From the NCBI RefSeq assembly GCF_000275845.1, contig NW_006766998.1, positions 1 to 17,757 of the forward strand: a DNA stretch of 17,757 bases, written 5' to 3'. Every line of letters begins with the position of its first letter. Within the stretch, counting starts at the first letter, position 1. The position numbers and the translations under genes were made by a program. This DNA comes from Dichomitus squalens LYAD-421 SS1. Lineage: Eukaryota; Basidiomycota; Agaricomycetes; Polyporales; Polyporaceae. The notes beneath the pieces are model-generated. The model was not told where the DNA came from and ran no database searches. It saw only the letters and a list, made by a program, of their open reading frames with translations. Shown here in pieces: positions 9,654 through 17,757 of the stretch.

Positions 9654-9988
9654 TAGTCAAGGTGTTGCAGCACTGAACGGGCCCCGTCGAGCACGAACTC
9701 GGCGAGCCAGAGGGCGTGCTCCTCCTCGCGGCTACAAGGACACGTATGCATAAGTATATTGATTCATGAGCGCCAGGTCCACTGGAGAGGAAAGCGCGTG
9801 GCAACGCATGAGGGAAAGGCATGGTACACACGCGATGCGGGGGTCGGGTCCTTGCGGTAAAGCTTGCGCGGCGCCTTGGGAGGGAGGCCGCGAGCCATGC
9901 GCTCTGCGTTCGTGCCGGGTGCTGCCGCGGCGGCGACGGTCGCGACGAGGAAGGCGATGACCGCCATGACGAGTGTGAAGGACCTCAT
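9219..9988 (-). CDS. Class I hydrophobin, four exons
   Basis: Exons on the minus strand are 9832-9988, 9533-9731, 9305-9372 and 9219-9229, giving 144 residues. The introns are 100, 160 and 75 nt (GTGTGT...TTGTAG, GTGAGT...CACAG, GTACGT...GGCAG), and all junction phases agree. The protein starts with a signal peptide (hydrophobic residues 4-23), then an Arg/Pro-rich segment including AERMARGLPP. Eight cysteines at 66, 73, 74, 106, 119, 125, 126 and 139 give C-x6-CC-x31-C-x12-C-x5-CC-x12-C, the class I pattern, with the usual CSTGPVQCC and CCENNN...GLISIGC blocks and the end IPIIL. Such proteins are secreted, assemble at air-water interfaces and coat hyphae or spores. Intron 2 is long for this locus. 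The last exon is only 11 nt, so automated annotation could miss the gene or mis-end it. A decayed duplicate lies at 4111-4432. Confidence 0.93.
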
Positions 9989-10106
9989 TGTCTTTTTCGC
10001 TGGGGGGCTATAGGCGGCCGCAAGGTTGCACAAGGATGCGTGTCGCGTATGAGCGGAGCGAGGGCGGGAGCAAGGATACAGGACAGAGACGGACTGGAGG
10101 AGGGTG

Positions 10107-10138
10107 GATATATGCGCGGCATGGGGACAATATTTATA
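10107..10138 (-). promoter_or_regulatory. Probable hydrophobin core promoter
   Basis: On the minus strand TATAAATA (10131-10138) and a second TATATA element (about 10107-10115) lie 120-150 nt upstream of the start codon at 9988. A pyrimidine-rich stretch follows (about 10030-10105), typical of strongly expressed fungal genes. Which TATA element is used cannot be told. Confidence 0.5.
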
Positions 10139-10204
10139 TGACGAGCGCGCGATGGAGATGCGGCGAGGTGCTGGAAGATACAACAGATTAGAATCCGATT
10201 CCAA

Positions 10205-13200
10205 ACCTCAAGGAACGCGCTTCCTTATTCGCGTCATGTTATGGCATGGCACGCCGCACCGCCGGGCATTGATGGAGTCGCGGGACGGGGCGGTCGAGAT
10301 GTGCTCAACGGCCAACCAGCGTGCGGCCGAGCGTCTCGTCGCGGGCTCCATCGCGCTTGCAATTGGCCCGCGCGTCCCAGTGCGAGTTCGCGTCTTCGCG
10401 CCTCCCTATCGCCCTGATGTTGTAACGGCACGTTCGTTCTTTCGATGGACATCGATCAATGTACAAGGCGTTTGTCAGTCGATAGACGAGCCGTGGTCGC
10501 GACACCCGTCTTCGCCGACGTCGGGCGGCGGGCCTAGTGACTAAGAAGGAATAATCGTCGCCTCGCTGGGTACGCAGCGAGCGTTCCTCAAGCACACTTG
10601 GATGCCTCAGCGATAACGCGGCCTTGCACACGTCCGTCTTACGACTAAGCTGCGAGCAGACAAGAACGGCCTTGGCTGAGCGCCGTGCGATCGTTCTTTC
10701 GCCGCGCCAGGGGCATTGGACCATGCAGGAGCATCCTCGAGGCCTGCACGAGATGTGGAGCGACGCTAGCGCGATAATTGCGGTGGGAGTCTCGGTGAAT
10801 ACCACTTCAATTACGGACGACCTCGAGCCGCAGTCAGCGCGCTCTCAGGGCGCCTGTACCATCTGGATCTGTCAGTGCGTTTGCTCATCATCATCGACGT
10901 TGGCTTGCTCGAACATGACATAACCTGAGAAGGTGTCACGTACTGGCCATCTCCGACCGTTCCTGAATGTTTCGGTCCTCCATCGTGTATGTAAGCACTG
11001 GATAATCTTTCGTAAGTGTTGGATTAACTGCTGCATGGACAGACAGACCGACATGAGAGTGGACCGACCGTACTCCTCGGCATCCGATGTTCAACGGCCC
11101 TGTTAGCCGGCTGTCCCGTTGATGAGTGTTTCCCAGCTGGTGAAGCACGTTCACGGCATGCTAGCCTGGAAGACAGGGCGATTGAATGAAGCACGAATGA
11201 AAACGCGGCAGAAGGAGACGGCAATGTGGAGGCAAATTGTTGGACCATGGCAGCATCGTGTGCGTCTGAGAGAGAAGCATCCACGCGGAAGTGTGCATCG
11301 TGGGCTGAGGCATCAAGCGGAGTTGCGAATTTGGCGCAGGGGCGCCCGCAGAGCGGCTGGGAAGTTGCACAGCTCTGCGCTCTCCTCCCGGTCGTGCTCC
11401 TCCCTGAACCTCTTCCTCGGACTCCACGCCTTCTGCTGCTGCCTGCCGATTCGTGCTCATCTATCCAATGCTACCGACACACACCCTGGATATGTTCAAA
11501 TCAACTTGCAATTTCTATCGTAAGCGTCTTCAGTCGGCGTCACTGCAAATGTATAGCGTCTGGGAAGAACAGGTGCGGAGATAGGCAGCTTCTTGACCGT
11601 CAAACATGTCGTGGTGGCGCCGCAAACGGGCATATCTGACAGATCACCACCTTCGTGGGATTGTGCAAGCGAAGAACTACCGATGGTCCGCTCTTGTCGC
11701 GCAATATTCACCTCCTCGGCTAACGCCTGCTGTGTGTACATGCCGGTATTCTTGACGGAATTCCTGCCCCACAACTATAAATGCCACTGACTCTCTGTTA
11801 AGCAGATAGTCATGTCCATCCGGCACGCTGCGATGCGTCACAGGCGCGATGAGGCCCATAGTTGAGCGACCAAGGATGATAGGCGTTCTCTGGATCCACT
11901 AGGATGATTTGGAACGATCTCCTGGACTCCATAGCCCTCTCTTCTCGGCTCTTTGCTCGATTACAAGTACTCAAGCCTCAAGGAACATATGCAAGGATTT
12001 GCTGTATATCCGGTGAGCTCTGCTTGTTCCTCTGCGATATCCTTATTTCGGTCCCGTTCTCCAACCCGTTTAATCCCCATCGAACGACGGTTCCCCGAGC
12101 ACTGGGCGTTTTGTCCAAGGTACCCTCTCTAACACCCTACAATACCTCAACGTAATGCATGAACGCTGATGGTGGCACGGACGCTTTAACCCGCGTCTCG
12201 ATCTTGCTAATTTACGCAAGCTCCAAGGGCTGATGACTTGATGACGACGAACATCTTCCAGTGCCCGTGCAATTCCTTCTGGCGTGCACGGCCGGTGGAC
12301 GAAGCGCGTCTGTGACATCCTGTCCTTGTTCTCGATCTCTTCTGAGCGCCGAAGAGGACGCAAATAGCCGGCTTCTCCCCGCGGACGAGCGGTGATTGCT
12401 TCTAGGCCATTCTATTTACCTTGTTCCCTCCCCACCGGATCCTATTGCTAACCTGTCTACCGGCCCGCCGGGACCGATAGCAAAGAGGACGTCTGTCCCG
12501 TTGCCAGTGCTCGGGTGCCTCTTTGCACGGGACTGGCCCGTACCGTGTCTGCGCCGCCGTCTGCCCACGCGCCCGGGACTACTGAGCTCAACCATGATTT
12601 GAACGCTCGTGAAATCTTCCGAGCGTGCCGGCTTGGGATTTCGACTGCTTGGGATGGTCCACCAGCGGGCATGCGCCATGATCAGGTCCTGGTATAGACG
12701 ACCACACGCTACGGGACGTCAGCCACAGGACTTGGGGCGTCCCGCTGCCCTCGCGCTGCGGAGGATTGTCGTGAGTGACTCCCCGCATCTGTACCGTTGA
12801 TCTGCTATCCAGGCTATGGCTTCGTGGAGGTGTCAGTGCGCAGGAATTGTACCTGGATGCAACCCGCATGGACAGCGGGCGTAGAGTGGTTGGAATAACG
12901 CTCGTGCGCCGCTCTTCCCTGCACTCCGCTCAGGACGGCGAGTGATTTTGGTCTTCGCTTTCTCACCTCGCAAGTGCTATTCAGCTAGGGTGCCCCGAAT
13001 CCCCGTGCGCGCGTGGTCCACCTCGCTCCTAGCACCAGTGGGACAGAGTTGCACAATGCGTGCAAAGCTGTACGGTTCCCCTGAATCCAGCTGAACGAGG
13101 TAGACATATAGTACTGACCGCGATGGATTACGGAGTTTCGTCGTTTGCAGATCTTGAACCGCTGCGACCACCATACAACGTTCGATATCGACGGCAGCAA

Positions 13201-13250
13201 ACCCCACGGGACGCATCGTGTCTTTCAATCTGTACATGAAGCAAACGGCG
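10205..13250. other. About 3 kb without a supportable gene
   Basis: Many open frames of 60-170 codons overlap on both strands, especially at 10305-10805 (minus), 11119-11523 (plus), 12070-12363 (minus) and 12416-12679 (minus). None shows a domain, a signal peptide or a consistent exon chain. A perfect 7-bp inverted repeat (CTCGCTG/CAGCGAG, 6-nt loop) lies at 10562-10581. From about 13165 rightwards the sequence begins to resemble the region upstream of the gene at 14485, so the duplication of that gene includes some 5' flank. Confidence 0.45.
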
Positions 13251-13269
13251 AACGTCGACAGGATGGCTT

Positions 13270-14047
13270 CCGCCTTCCTGAAGCGCGACGTCGTTCATCC
13301 CGAGCTTCGCCGGGTCGTCCGCCACCGGAGCCCCTCGTCTTTGGAAGCTCGCCCCTCCTCGCACCGGCGGCACCCTTTGGCTCCAGTCCCCGCAAACGCT
13401 AGACGGCTTAGCGTTCCTAGTTACGCTCGTGAAGGCCTTCCTAGCCTCCCGCCGTCCCTCGCACTCGGAGGGCTATCTTTTGATATGCAGCGTGCAGGCA
13501 GACTCCCCTTTTTGGACTTCGCCCGCCTCTTCCGTAACGCTTTCTGTGCGTTTCGCACTCTCCCTGTCCTTGCAATGGAGAATCGTTCCGGGGCAGGGGT
13601 TACAGTCCTGATTCCCTATCAGCACTCCGTAGTGACCATTATGCACCTCTCGTCGAGGTCCTCTCACCTGCATTAAGCTATCCTTCTCCGCCGTCCAAGG
13701 AACGTTCGGGTCAGCGCTCAAAGCCGAGCACTGGGACGGGAGCGACACGCTGATCCCGCCCTGCGACCGCCGCTTTGTTGCGCTCGAGCTCGAGCCAGGA
13801 CAAGGTGCGTGCGGAAGTCCCTCCCTCAATGCCCTTTGCCGCGTTCCTTGATGTGACCGATCAGCGCGTTCTCAAGCACGACGTGCATGCACGCGACTGC
13901 TCGTGGCTTGCGGACATTGTTCTCTTCGGCTCCCCGTTCAAGTTCAGCAAGTATAGGCTCATAGAGGGACGTCTGTTTCCAGAGACGCTCGTCCGTCCGA
14001 ACTTGAGCTTGACAACGACGCTTGGGTGGACAGGGACGTATATGTAG
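13270..14047 (+). pseudogene. Decayed paralogue of the unknown gene at 14485-15447
   Basis: Segments in successive frames align with the intact neighbour. SFIPSFAGSSATGAP follows an ACG at 13288-13290, where the intact copy has its ATG. A block starting LPFLDFARLFRNAF and continuing to HSVVTIMH lies in a second frame (about 13490-13660). The first frame resumes with LIPPCDRRFVALELEPGQG (about 13665-13810). A third frame then carries HDVHARDCSWLADIVLFGS and KFSKYRLIEGRL to a stop at 14045-14047. So the start codon is lost, at least three frameshifts have occurred, and the C-terminal 70 or so residues are missing. The motif Cys is kept (RDCSW compared with RNCLW). The two copies are direct tandem repeats about 1.2 kb apart. 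Confidence 0.85.
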
Positions 14048-14484
14048 GAGGGAAGAGGCGGGTTTTTGAGGCTGCACTTCCTTCGAATCGCAGTCCTTTA
14101 CTTGCGCTGCCGTCACATCCTTGTTAAGGAGCCAATGCAGTCTTCCGCTGTTGCTTTCAAGCATTAGTGATGCCTCCAGAACCGTGTAAGAGGTATTCGG
14201 ATTCATCGTGTTCTCGAGATGCGTCTTCCAAACATGCGACATTGGGTAGGCGACGGTATCTATCTCAATGGACCACCTGATAACCTCATTGACCTTCTAT
14301 CATAGCTTTGAGTTCTTCGAACGTCTAAGGTTCAACCTATGTACCGCAGCACCTGCCTCCTGTACAACGTCTGCCGCAGCACCATAAACCTTCCAATGTC
14401 CCACCAGGTCGTTTAAAATGATGACCAAGGCGATTGGCGATATCCATCAGTGACCTCCCGGAGCACTCCCGTCCGCGATACAAC

Positions 14485-15447
14485 ATGTCATTCATCCCCA
14501 GTTCTGCAGCATCGTCGGCAACATCGCCTTCCATCACAGGCGCCTCGTCTCTTCTCCCTTTGCTCGCGCAAACTTCCTCGCTCTCCTTGCAGATCTCTCA
14601 GACTCGGGTAGGCACAGCTCTCCTAGCCCAACTACTAGAATCTTCCGTCATCAACCCGCACCATCCTACTCACGCTCAGCAGCACCTCGACTTTGACGGC
14701 CAGGAAGCTCCTCCAGACACGCCTGGTAGGCGCGTGGACAAACTACCCTTCGCGGACATTGTTGGCATGGTGCGCGATGCGCCCGCCGCCGTTCGATCCC
14801 TCCCCATCGTCGCAGTCGAGTCATTTCAGAAAGGTGGTGAGAACGTGGGCTTGGTCCCTCATCGCTACTCCGTCATCACCATCACACATCCCCACGATGG
14901 CCCGCCTACGTTCATGAAGCTCCACCTCCGCGCCGTCGGAGAGAATGTTCCCGTGCTCACTGCAGAGCTATCCGACGACCGCAGTGCCCTCATCCGCCCG
15001 TGCGACCGCCGTCTCGCCGCGCTTGAACTCTCACCTGGGCACCCGGTGCAAGGCGGACCGTCCCTCGACGCTCTCGCCCAACTCCTCGACATCATCCAAC
15101 AGCGTGTGGGGCGGTACGACGTCCACGGACGCAACTGCCTTTGGTTGGCGGACCTCGTGCTCTTCGGGAGCGCCCTGAAGTTCAGCAAGCATTGGCTCGC
15201 TGAGGGCCGGATCTCCCCCGACCAACCCATCCGACAGTACCTACGAGGAGAGATCGACGTCCTCGCCGCTACGACGCAATGCTTCCTTCCTCCGGGGCTG
15301 CCGTGGTGGCTCGGGAACGTCTATGCCGCGCTGGGAAAGACCTTCGGGGCGTTCAACATGCATGACGAAGTCGCGAATGTCGTGAGAGAGTGGAAGGACT
15401 ACCTTGCGGCCGCTCCGCTCAATTATGCATTACTTGGTGTGGCGTAG
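14485..15447 (+). CDS. Unrecognised protein with His...Asn-Cys-x-Trp pattern, single exon
   Basis: The frame is 320 codons, starting at the ATG in AACATGTC; the decayed tandem copy is collinear from this same point, which supports the start. No signal peptide or membrane segment is evident. Residues 1-35 are Ser/Ala-rich and probably disordered. The conserved core, judged by what survives in the tandem copy, is at 87-135 (LPF..I...R.......LP to YSVITI), 170-185 (LIRPCDRRLAALEL) and 211-242 (YDVHGRNCLWLADLVLFGS, then LKFSKHWLAEGRI). His126 before a YSV strand followed by Asn217-Cys218-x-Trp recalls the order in permuted papain-like (LRAT/NlpC-type) folds, where His precedes an NC motif on a helix. 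That is an inference, not an identification. A Trp/Gly-rich region (PPGLPWWLGN) lies near 269-278. The gene is probably expressed, given an uninterrupted frame beside a broken copy. Its function is unknown. Confidence 0.75.
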   Translation: MSFIPSSAASSATSPSITGASSLLPLLAQTSSLSLQISQTRVGTALLAQLLESSVINPHHPTHAQQHLDFDGQEAPPDTPGRRVDKLPFADIVGMVRDAPAAVRSLPIVAVESFQKGGENVGLVPHRYSVITITHPHDGPPTFMKLHLRAVGENVPVLTAELSDDRSALIRPCDRRLAALELSPGHPVQGGPSLDALAQLLDIIQQRVGRYDVHGRNCLWLADLVLFGSALKFSKHWLAEGRISPDQPIRQYLRGEIDVLAATTQCFLPPGLPWWLGNVYAALGKTFGAFNMHDEVANVVREWKDYLAAAPLNYALLGVA

Positions 15448-15547
15448 TCATAGCTTTTCGAGTTCCCATTGTTCATCGCCCGTGTTCAACCCCTGAGATT
15501 TTGGTCGATTGCGGACATCGTGATGACTGATGATGATCTATGAAGTT

Positions 15548-15557
15548 ACTTCCACGT
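15548..15557. repeat. Target site duplication, left
   Basis: ACTTCCACGT stands immediately left of the inverted-repeat element and matches 16114-16123 exactly. The outer neighbours (GTT on the left, CAAG on the right) do not match. Confidence 0.8.
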
Positions 15558-16113
15558 AGTGTACGCGGCAGAATGCTGCCATTCTGCCGCTGCCATTCTG
15601 CCAGTGGCAATTGCCGTTCTGCCAGCGGGCCTGCACTGGCAAATATTGGCAGATATAATTAGCGCTCATACCGGAAAATGGTCGTAGGGGTGGTTCCCGC
15701 GGGCTTCTGATGCCTGGGTACTCATACAGAAGCCCTGTAAAGGTACTATTATGTGACGGCTTCCACAGGATTGCGTTCTGAGGGCTCAGGGCGATACTGA
15801 TTGCTCTGATCTTGTTTTCTGGTGAAAGTGTGACCGGCGCTAGAACAATGAGGAGCAGCCTACGCCGCTCTTCATGCACTACACCCCTTCAGAAAGCTTT
15901 GAAACCCCATCTGAGGCCCACTGGTAAGCTTATAACATTTTTAGGTACTTCCTAGGGCACTCTGATGAATGTATGTCAAGAGAAACTCACTCCGGACTCG
16001 ATGTCTCTCCATGGAGGCGCTTAAATATTTGCCAGTTTCTGCCGACCATGGCAATTGCCATTTCTGCCATATCTGCCGGCAGAATAGCCCAAAACATTTC
16101 TGCCATGTACACT
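15558..16113. mobile_element. 556-bp non-autonomous TIR element (MITE)
   Basis: The ends are AGTGTAC and its complement GTACACT, flanked by the perfect 10-bp direct repeat ACTTCCACGT. Imperfect terminal inverted repeats run about 100-110 nt inward (about 15558-15665 and 16010-16113). They share, in order, GTGTAC.GGCAGAA, GGCAATTGCC, CTGGCAAATATT and AGCGC. Each end carries four copies of TTCTGCC or its complement, and the right end has a 14-bp palindrome (16048-16061), which look like clustered transposase-binding sites. No transposase frame is present, so the element must be moved in trans. A 9-10 bp target duplication with long TIRs best fits Mutator-like elements. A KDZ- or hAT-type element with 8-bp duplications remains possible if two bases match by chance. 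Confidence 0.8.
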
Positions 16114-16123
16114 ACTTCCACGT
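16114..16123. repeat. Target site duplication, right
   Basis: ACTTCCACGT directly follows the right inverted repeat and is identical to 15548-15557. Confidence 0.8.
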
Positions 16124-16558
16124 CAAGTCCGGGATGTATGCAATTGGCATGAGCAAAGCTGTCTACATCCTTACAGTCATCGCTCACTTTTCGTGTTCAA
16201 GTGCATTTTCCTACCTTCCCGTGGCCTCTACCGCAGCAGAGACAGCTCACACGGAGAACTTATTACGCCGGTAGAAAAATGTTATCTCTTGATAAACTGA
16301 TACCGTTTGGCGTATGCCTCGACGGAGACCAGGATTTCAATTATGGGGTTGGGGCAGAATATACTGGTATAGGGTCGTCATCTCTACTCCGATTTCTGCA
16401 TTCATACAGCTCTCTGCCAGGCTTACAGTGGGCATGTCTCTTTTCTAGAGAGAAGGAGCGCAATGAGGATTCTGGCCGGTGGGTTGTTTACACGAAATTG
16501 CACATAAAGGAGCTCGACATAGATACATGAGGGAACTACGAGCGTATGAGAATGTGTC
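16124..16558. other. No supportable gene
   Basis: This is the stretch between the inverted-repeat element and the 3' end of the minus-strand gene at 16559. Plus-strand frames here have no recognisable content. Part of it is presumably the 3' untranslated region of that gene. Confidence 0.5.
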
Positions 16559-17261
16559 TCAGTCGTCTTCCAGTGAGAGCCCGGACAAGTCCGGAAGGAT
16601 TGACCTCTCACTGGAATCGAGTGCAGCAATGGGATCATCTTCACGGGGGATCAATTCAGCACGCCAGCCGTTACCATAATAAGCCTGGCACCGATGTACG
16701 GCCACTAAGATGGTGTTCTCCATGATATTCCGTACTTCTCGTGGAGTCATCCCTTTCTCCTGCGTACACAAATCCAGAGAAAAGGGTCAGCAATCAGATC
16801 AAGGTTCACATTGTAGTAATTGAAGTATTCGAATCCGATCCAGCTCGCCAGCTGACCCTTGGTATGAATTGGCTGGGGCGGTGTGTTGTCTTGTACGACA
16901 CAATCATCCTGTGGGACGTCCCAGGTGAGACATAGACCGCGGAAGCCTCATACAGACATGATCTTATGCTTACCTCGCGTATCAGCAGCTGTGGTGTACG
17001 GCGGCGTTGGACACGCACCTGCCGGTCATAGTCTTGCATATCATGAGTCTGGAGGCAGTAAATATCCCACAGAGTGTACACAGGGGCTACTTTCTTCGTC
17101 CGTTGGTCACGAAAGATATAGGTGATTTCACCGCGTCCCTCGGAGAACGGGACGGCTTCCAAGTGGTCGAACTTGGACTCCATAGTGACGCGACTAGGAG
17201 AAAAAGAGTCTATAGCGAGTTCAGTGGAGGTAAGCGAGGTAGAGGGAATAGAGACGTTCAT
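16559..17261 (-). CDS. Unrecognised 195-residue protein, three exons
   Basis: Exons on the minus strand are 16974-17261, 16810-16908 and 16559-16759. The introns are 65 nt (16909-16973, GAG|GTAAGC to CCACAG) and 50 nt (16760-16809, AAT|GTGAAC to ACGCAG, with GCTGAC inside). Both junctions are phase 0, and each intron-free join keeps an open frame; intron 2 contains a TGA if read through. The start is the first ATG of the frame; a second in-frame ATG at residue 27 (MESKFDHLEAV) is also plausible. The product is soluble and charged, with no signal peptide or membrane span. It has an aromatic central part (VYTLWDIY, WIGFEYFNYYN), a region likely to be helical (TPREVRNIMENTILVAVHR) and an acidic tail (LSLEDD). 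I do not recognise the family. Clean splice structure and biased amino-acid content argue for a real gene, perhaps clade-restricted. Confidence 0.7.
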
Positions 17262-17481
17262 AGTCCGTCTAGTCCGCCTCAAATACCTTGATGAGTGGCA
17301 GGCACTATTTGTAAGAGGGCCAGCGCTTACTACCCCAAAAACGGAACTCTCGCTTCCTTATTCGGTTCTCGGACGCCGTCCGACAACCGCCTTACTCCTA
17401 TCGTAGCCCAGACTCGCTTATTCATTCACCATCTCATTTTCTCTCTCTCTTTTCAGCTTACTTAATATTATCCTACACTAG

Positions 17482-17489
17482 TATAAATA
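17482..17489 (+). promoter_or_regulatory. Plus-strand TATA box of a gene or LTR running off the right edge
   Basis: TATAAATA is followed by a strongly C/T-rich leader (about 17540-17600 and 17656-17692) with few ATGs. An ATG lies at 17752-17754 (ATATGTCG), six bases from the window end. A TCTTAG acceptor-like site near 17690 could close an intron in the leader, with GTGTGTATC near 17570 as a possible donor. The arrangement fits the promoter and 5' untranslated region of a rightward gene, divergent from the 195-residue gene. An LTR-type promoter is an alternative that cannot be tested here. Confidence 0.4.
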
Positions 17490-17757
17490 ACCCTGTACCT
17501 ACTCGGGGAAAGCCCCAGCTGTTCGAGAATTCGAGACACTACTACTCATCTCGCGTCTCGACGCTCTCGTGTGTATCTCCGCTCTCACTCTCTCTCTCGC
17601 TTGACTATCGACACCCAATCGACAACGCGAGCTCGTAGAGCGCCGGATACCTCACATTTTTTTGAGTATTTTTTTTCTCTTCTTTGTTCTCTTAGCTGAC
17701 GCAACGGCTTGATCACCCGTCTTGTTGTCAGACGAATTGCAGGCATTCGATATGTCG

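Noticed and set aside
10305..10805. 166-codon minus-strand frame
   Set aside because: Arg-rich composition typical of a shadow frame in GC-rich DNA; no domain, no start context and no homologous copy in the window.
9456..15650. A 15-nt word (CAAATATTGGCAGAT) shared by hydrophobin intron 2 and the left end of the TIR element
   Set aside because: One shared 15-mer is not improbable by chance in a window this size, and no adjoining similarity or second terminus is present in the intron.
1..17757. CRISPR array, bacterial operon or prophage structure
   Set aside because: There are no regularly spaced direct repeats, and spliced eukaryotic genes are present throughout; the setting is fungal.

Overview
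The window looks like genomic DNA from a mushroom-forming basidiomycete (Agaricomycetes). The evidence is short GT-AG introns of about 50-75 nt with CTGAC/CTAAC-type branch sites, a class I hydrophobin, a WD40 propeller plus C-terminal cap typical of agaricomycete NACHT-WD40 (NLR-like) genes, and a small secreted DUF5648-type repeat protein. Gene density is low and decayed gene copies are common, as expected of an accessory, fast-turning-over region.

Layout, left to right. 1-2467: no supportable gene. 2468-3097 (minus): two-exon secreted DUF5648-like protein. 3811-4432: first arm of a direct duplication, holding a wrecked hydrophobin copy (4111-4432, minus). About 5190-7982 (plus): relic of a NACHT-WD40 gene. 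It retains the linker, 14 WD40 repeats and the C-terminal cap, but the NACHT part is gone and it carries an in-frame TAG and a frameshift. 8828-9653: second duplication arm, holding most of an intact four-exon class I hydrophobin gene (9219-9988, minus) with a TATA box near 10131. 9989-13250: promoter, then about 3 kb with no gene I can support. 13270-14047 (plus): frameshifted, start-less copy of the next gene. 14485-15447 (plus): apparently intact 320-codon gene of an unrecognised family with a His...Asn-Cys-x-Trp pattern. 15558-16113: a 556-bp terminal-inverted-repeat element flanked by a perfect 10-bp direct repeat. 16559-17261 (minus): three-exon gene for an unrecognised 195-aa protein. 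From 17482: a plus-strand TATA box and CT-rich leader, with an ATG six bases from the right edge.

How the parts relate. There is no operon-like system. The common theme is duplication followed by decay. The hydrophobin and the unknown gene each have one intact and one ruined copy nearby, and the NLR-like gene survives only as a relic between the two hydrophobin arms. The intact secreted protein and the hydrophobin are plausible cell-surface or environment-facing products. Exon structures were worked out by eye from splice signals, reading frame and family motifs. Family names rest on recognised sequence patterns, not on searches.
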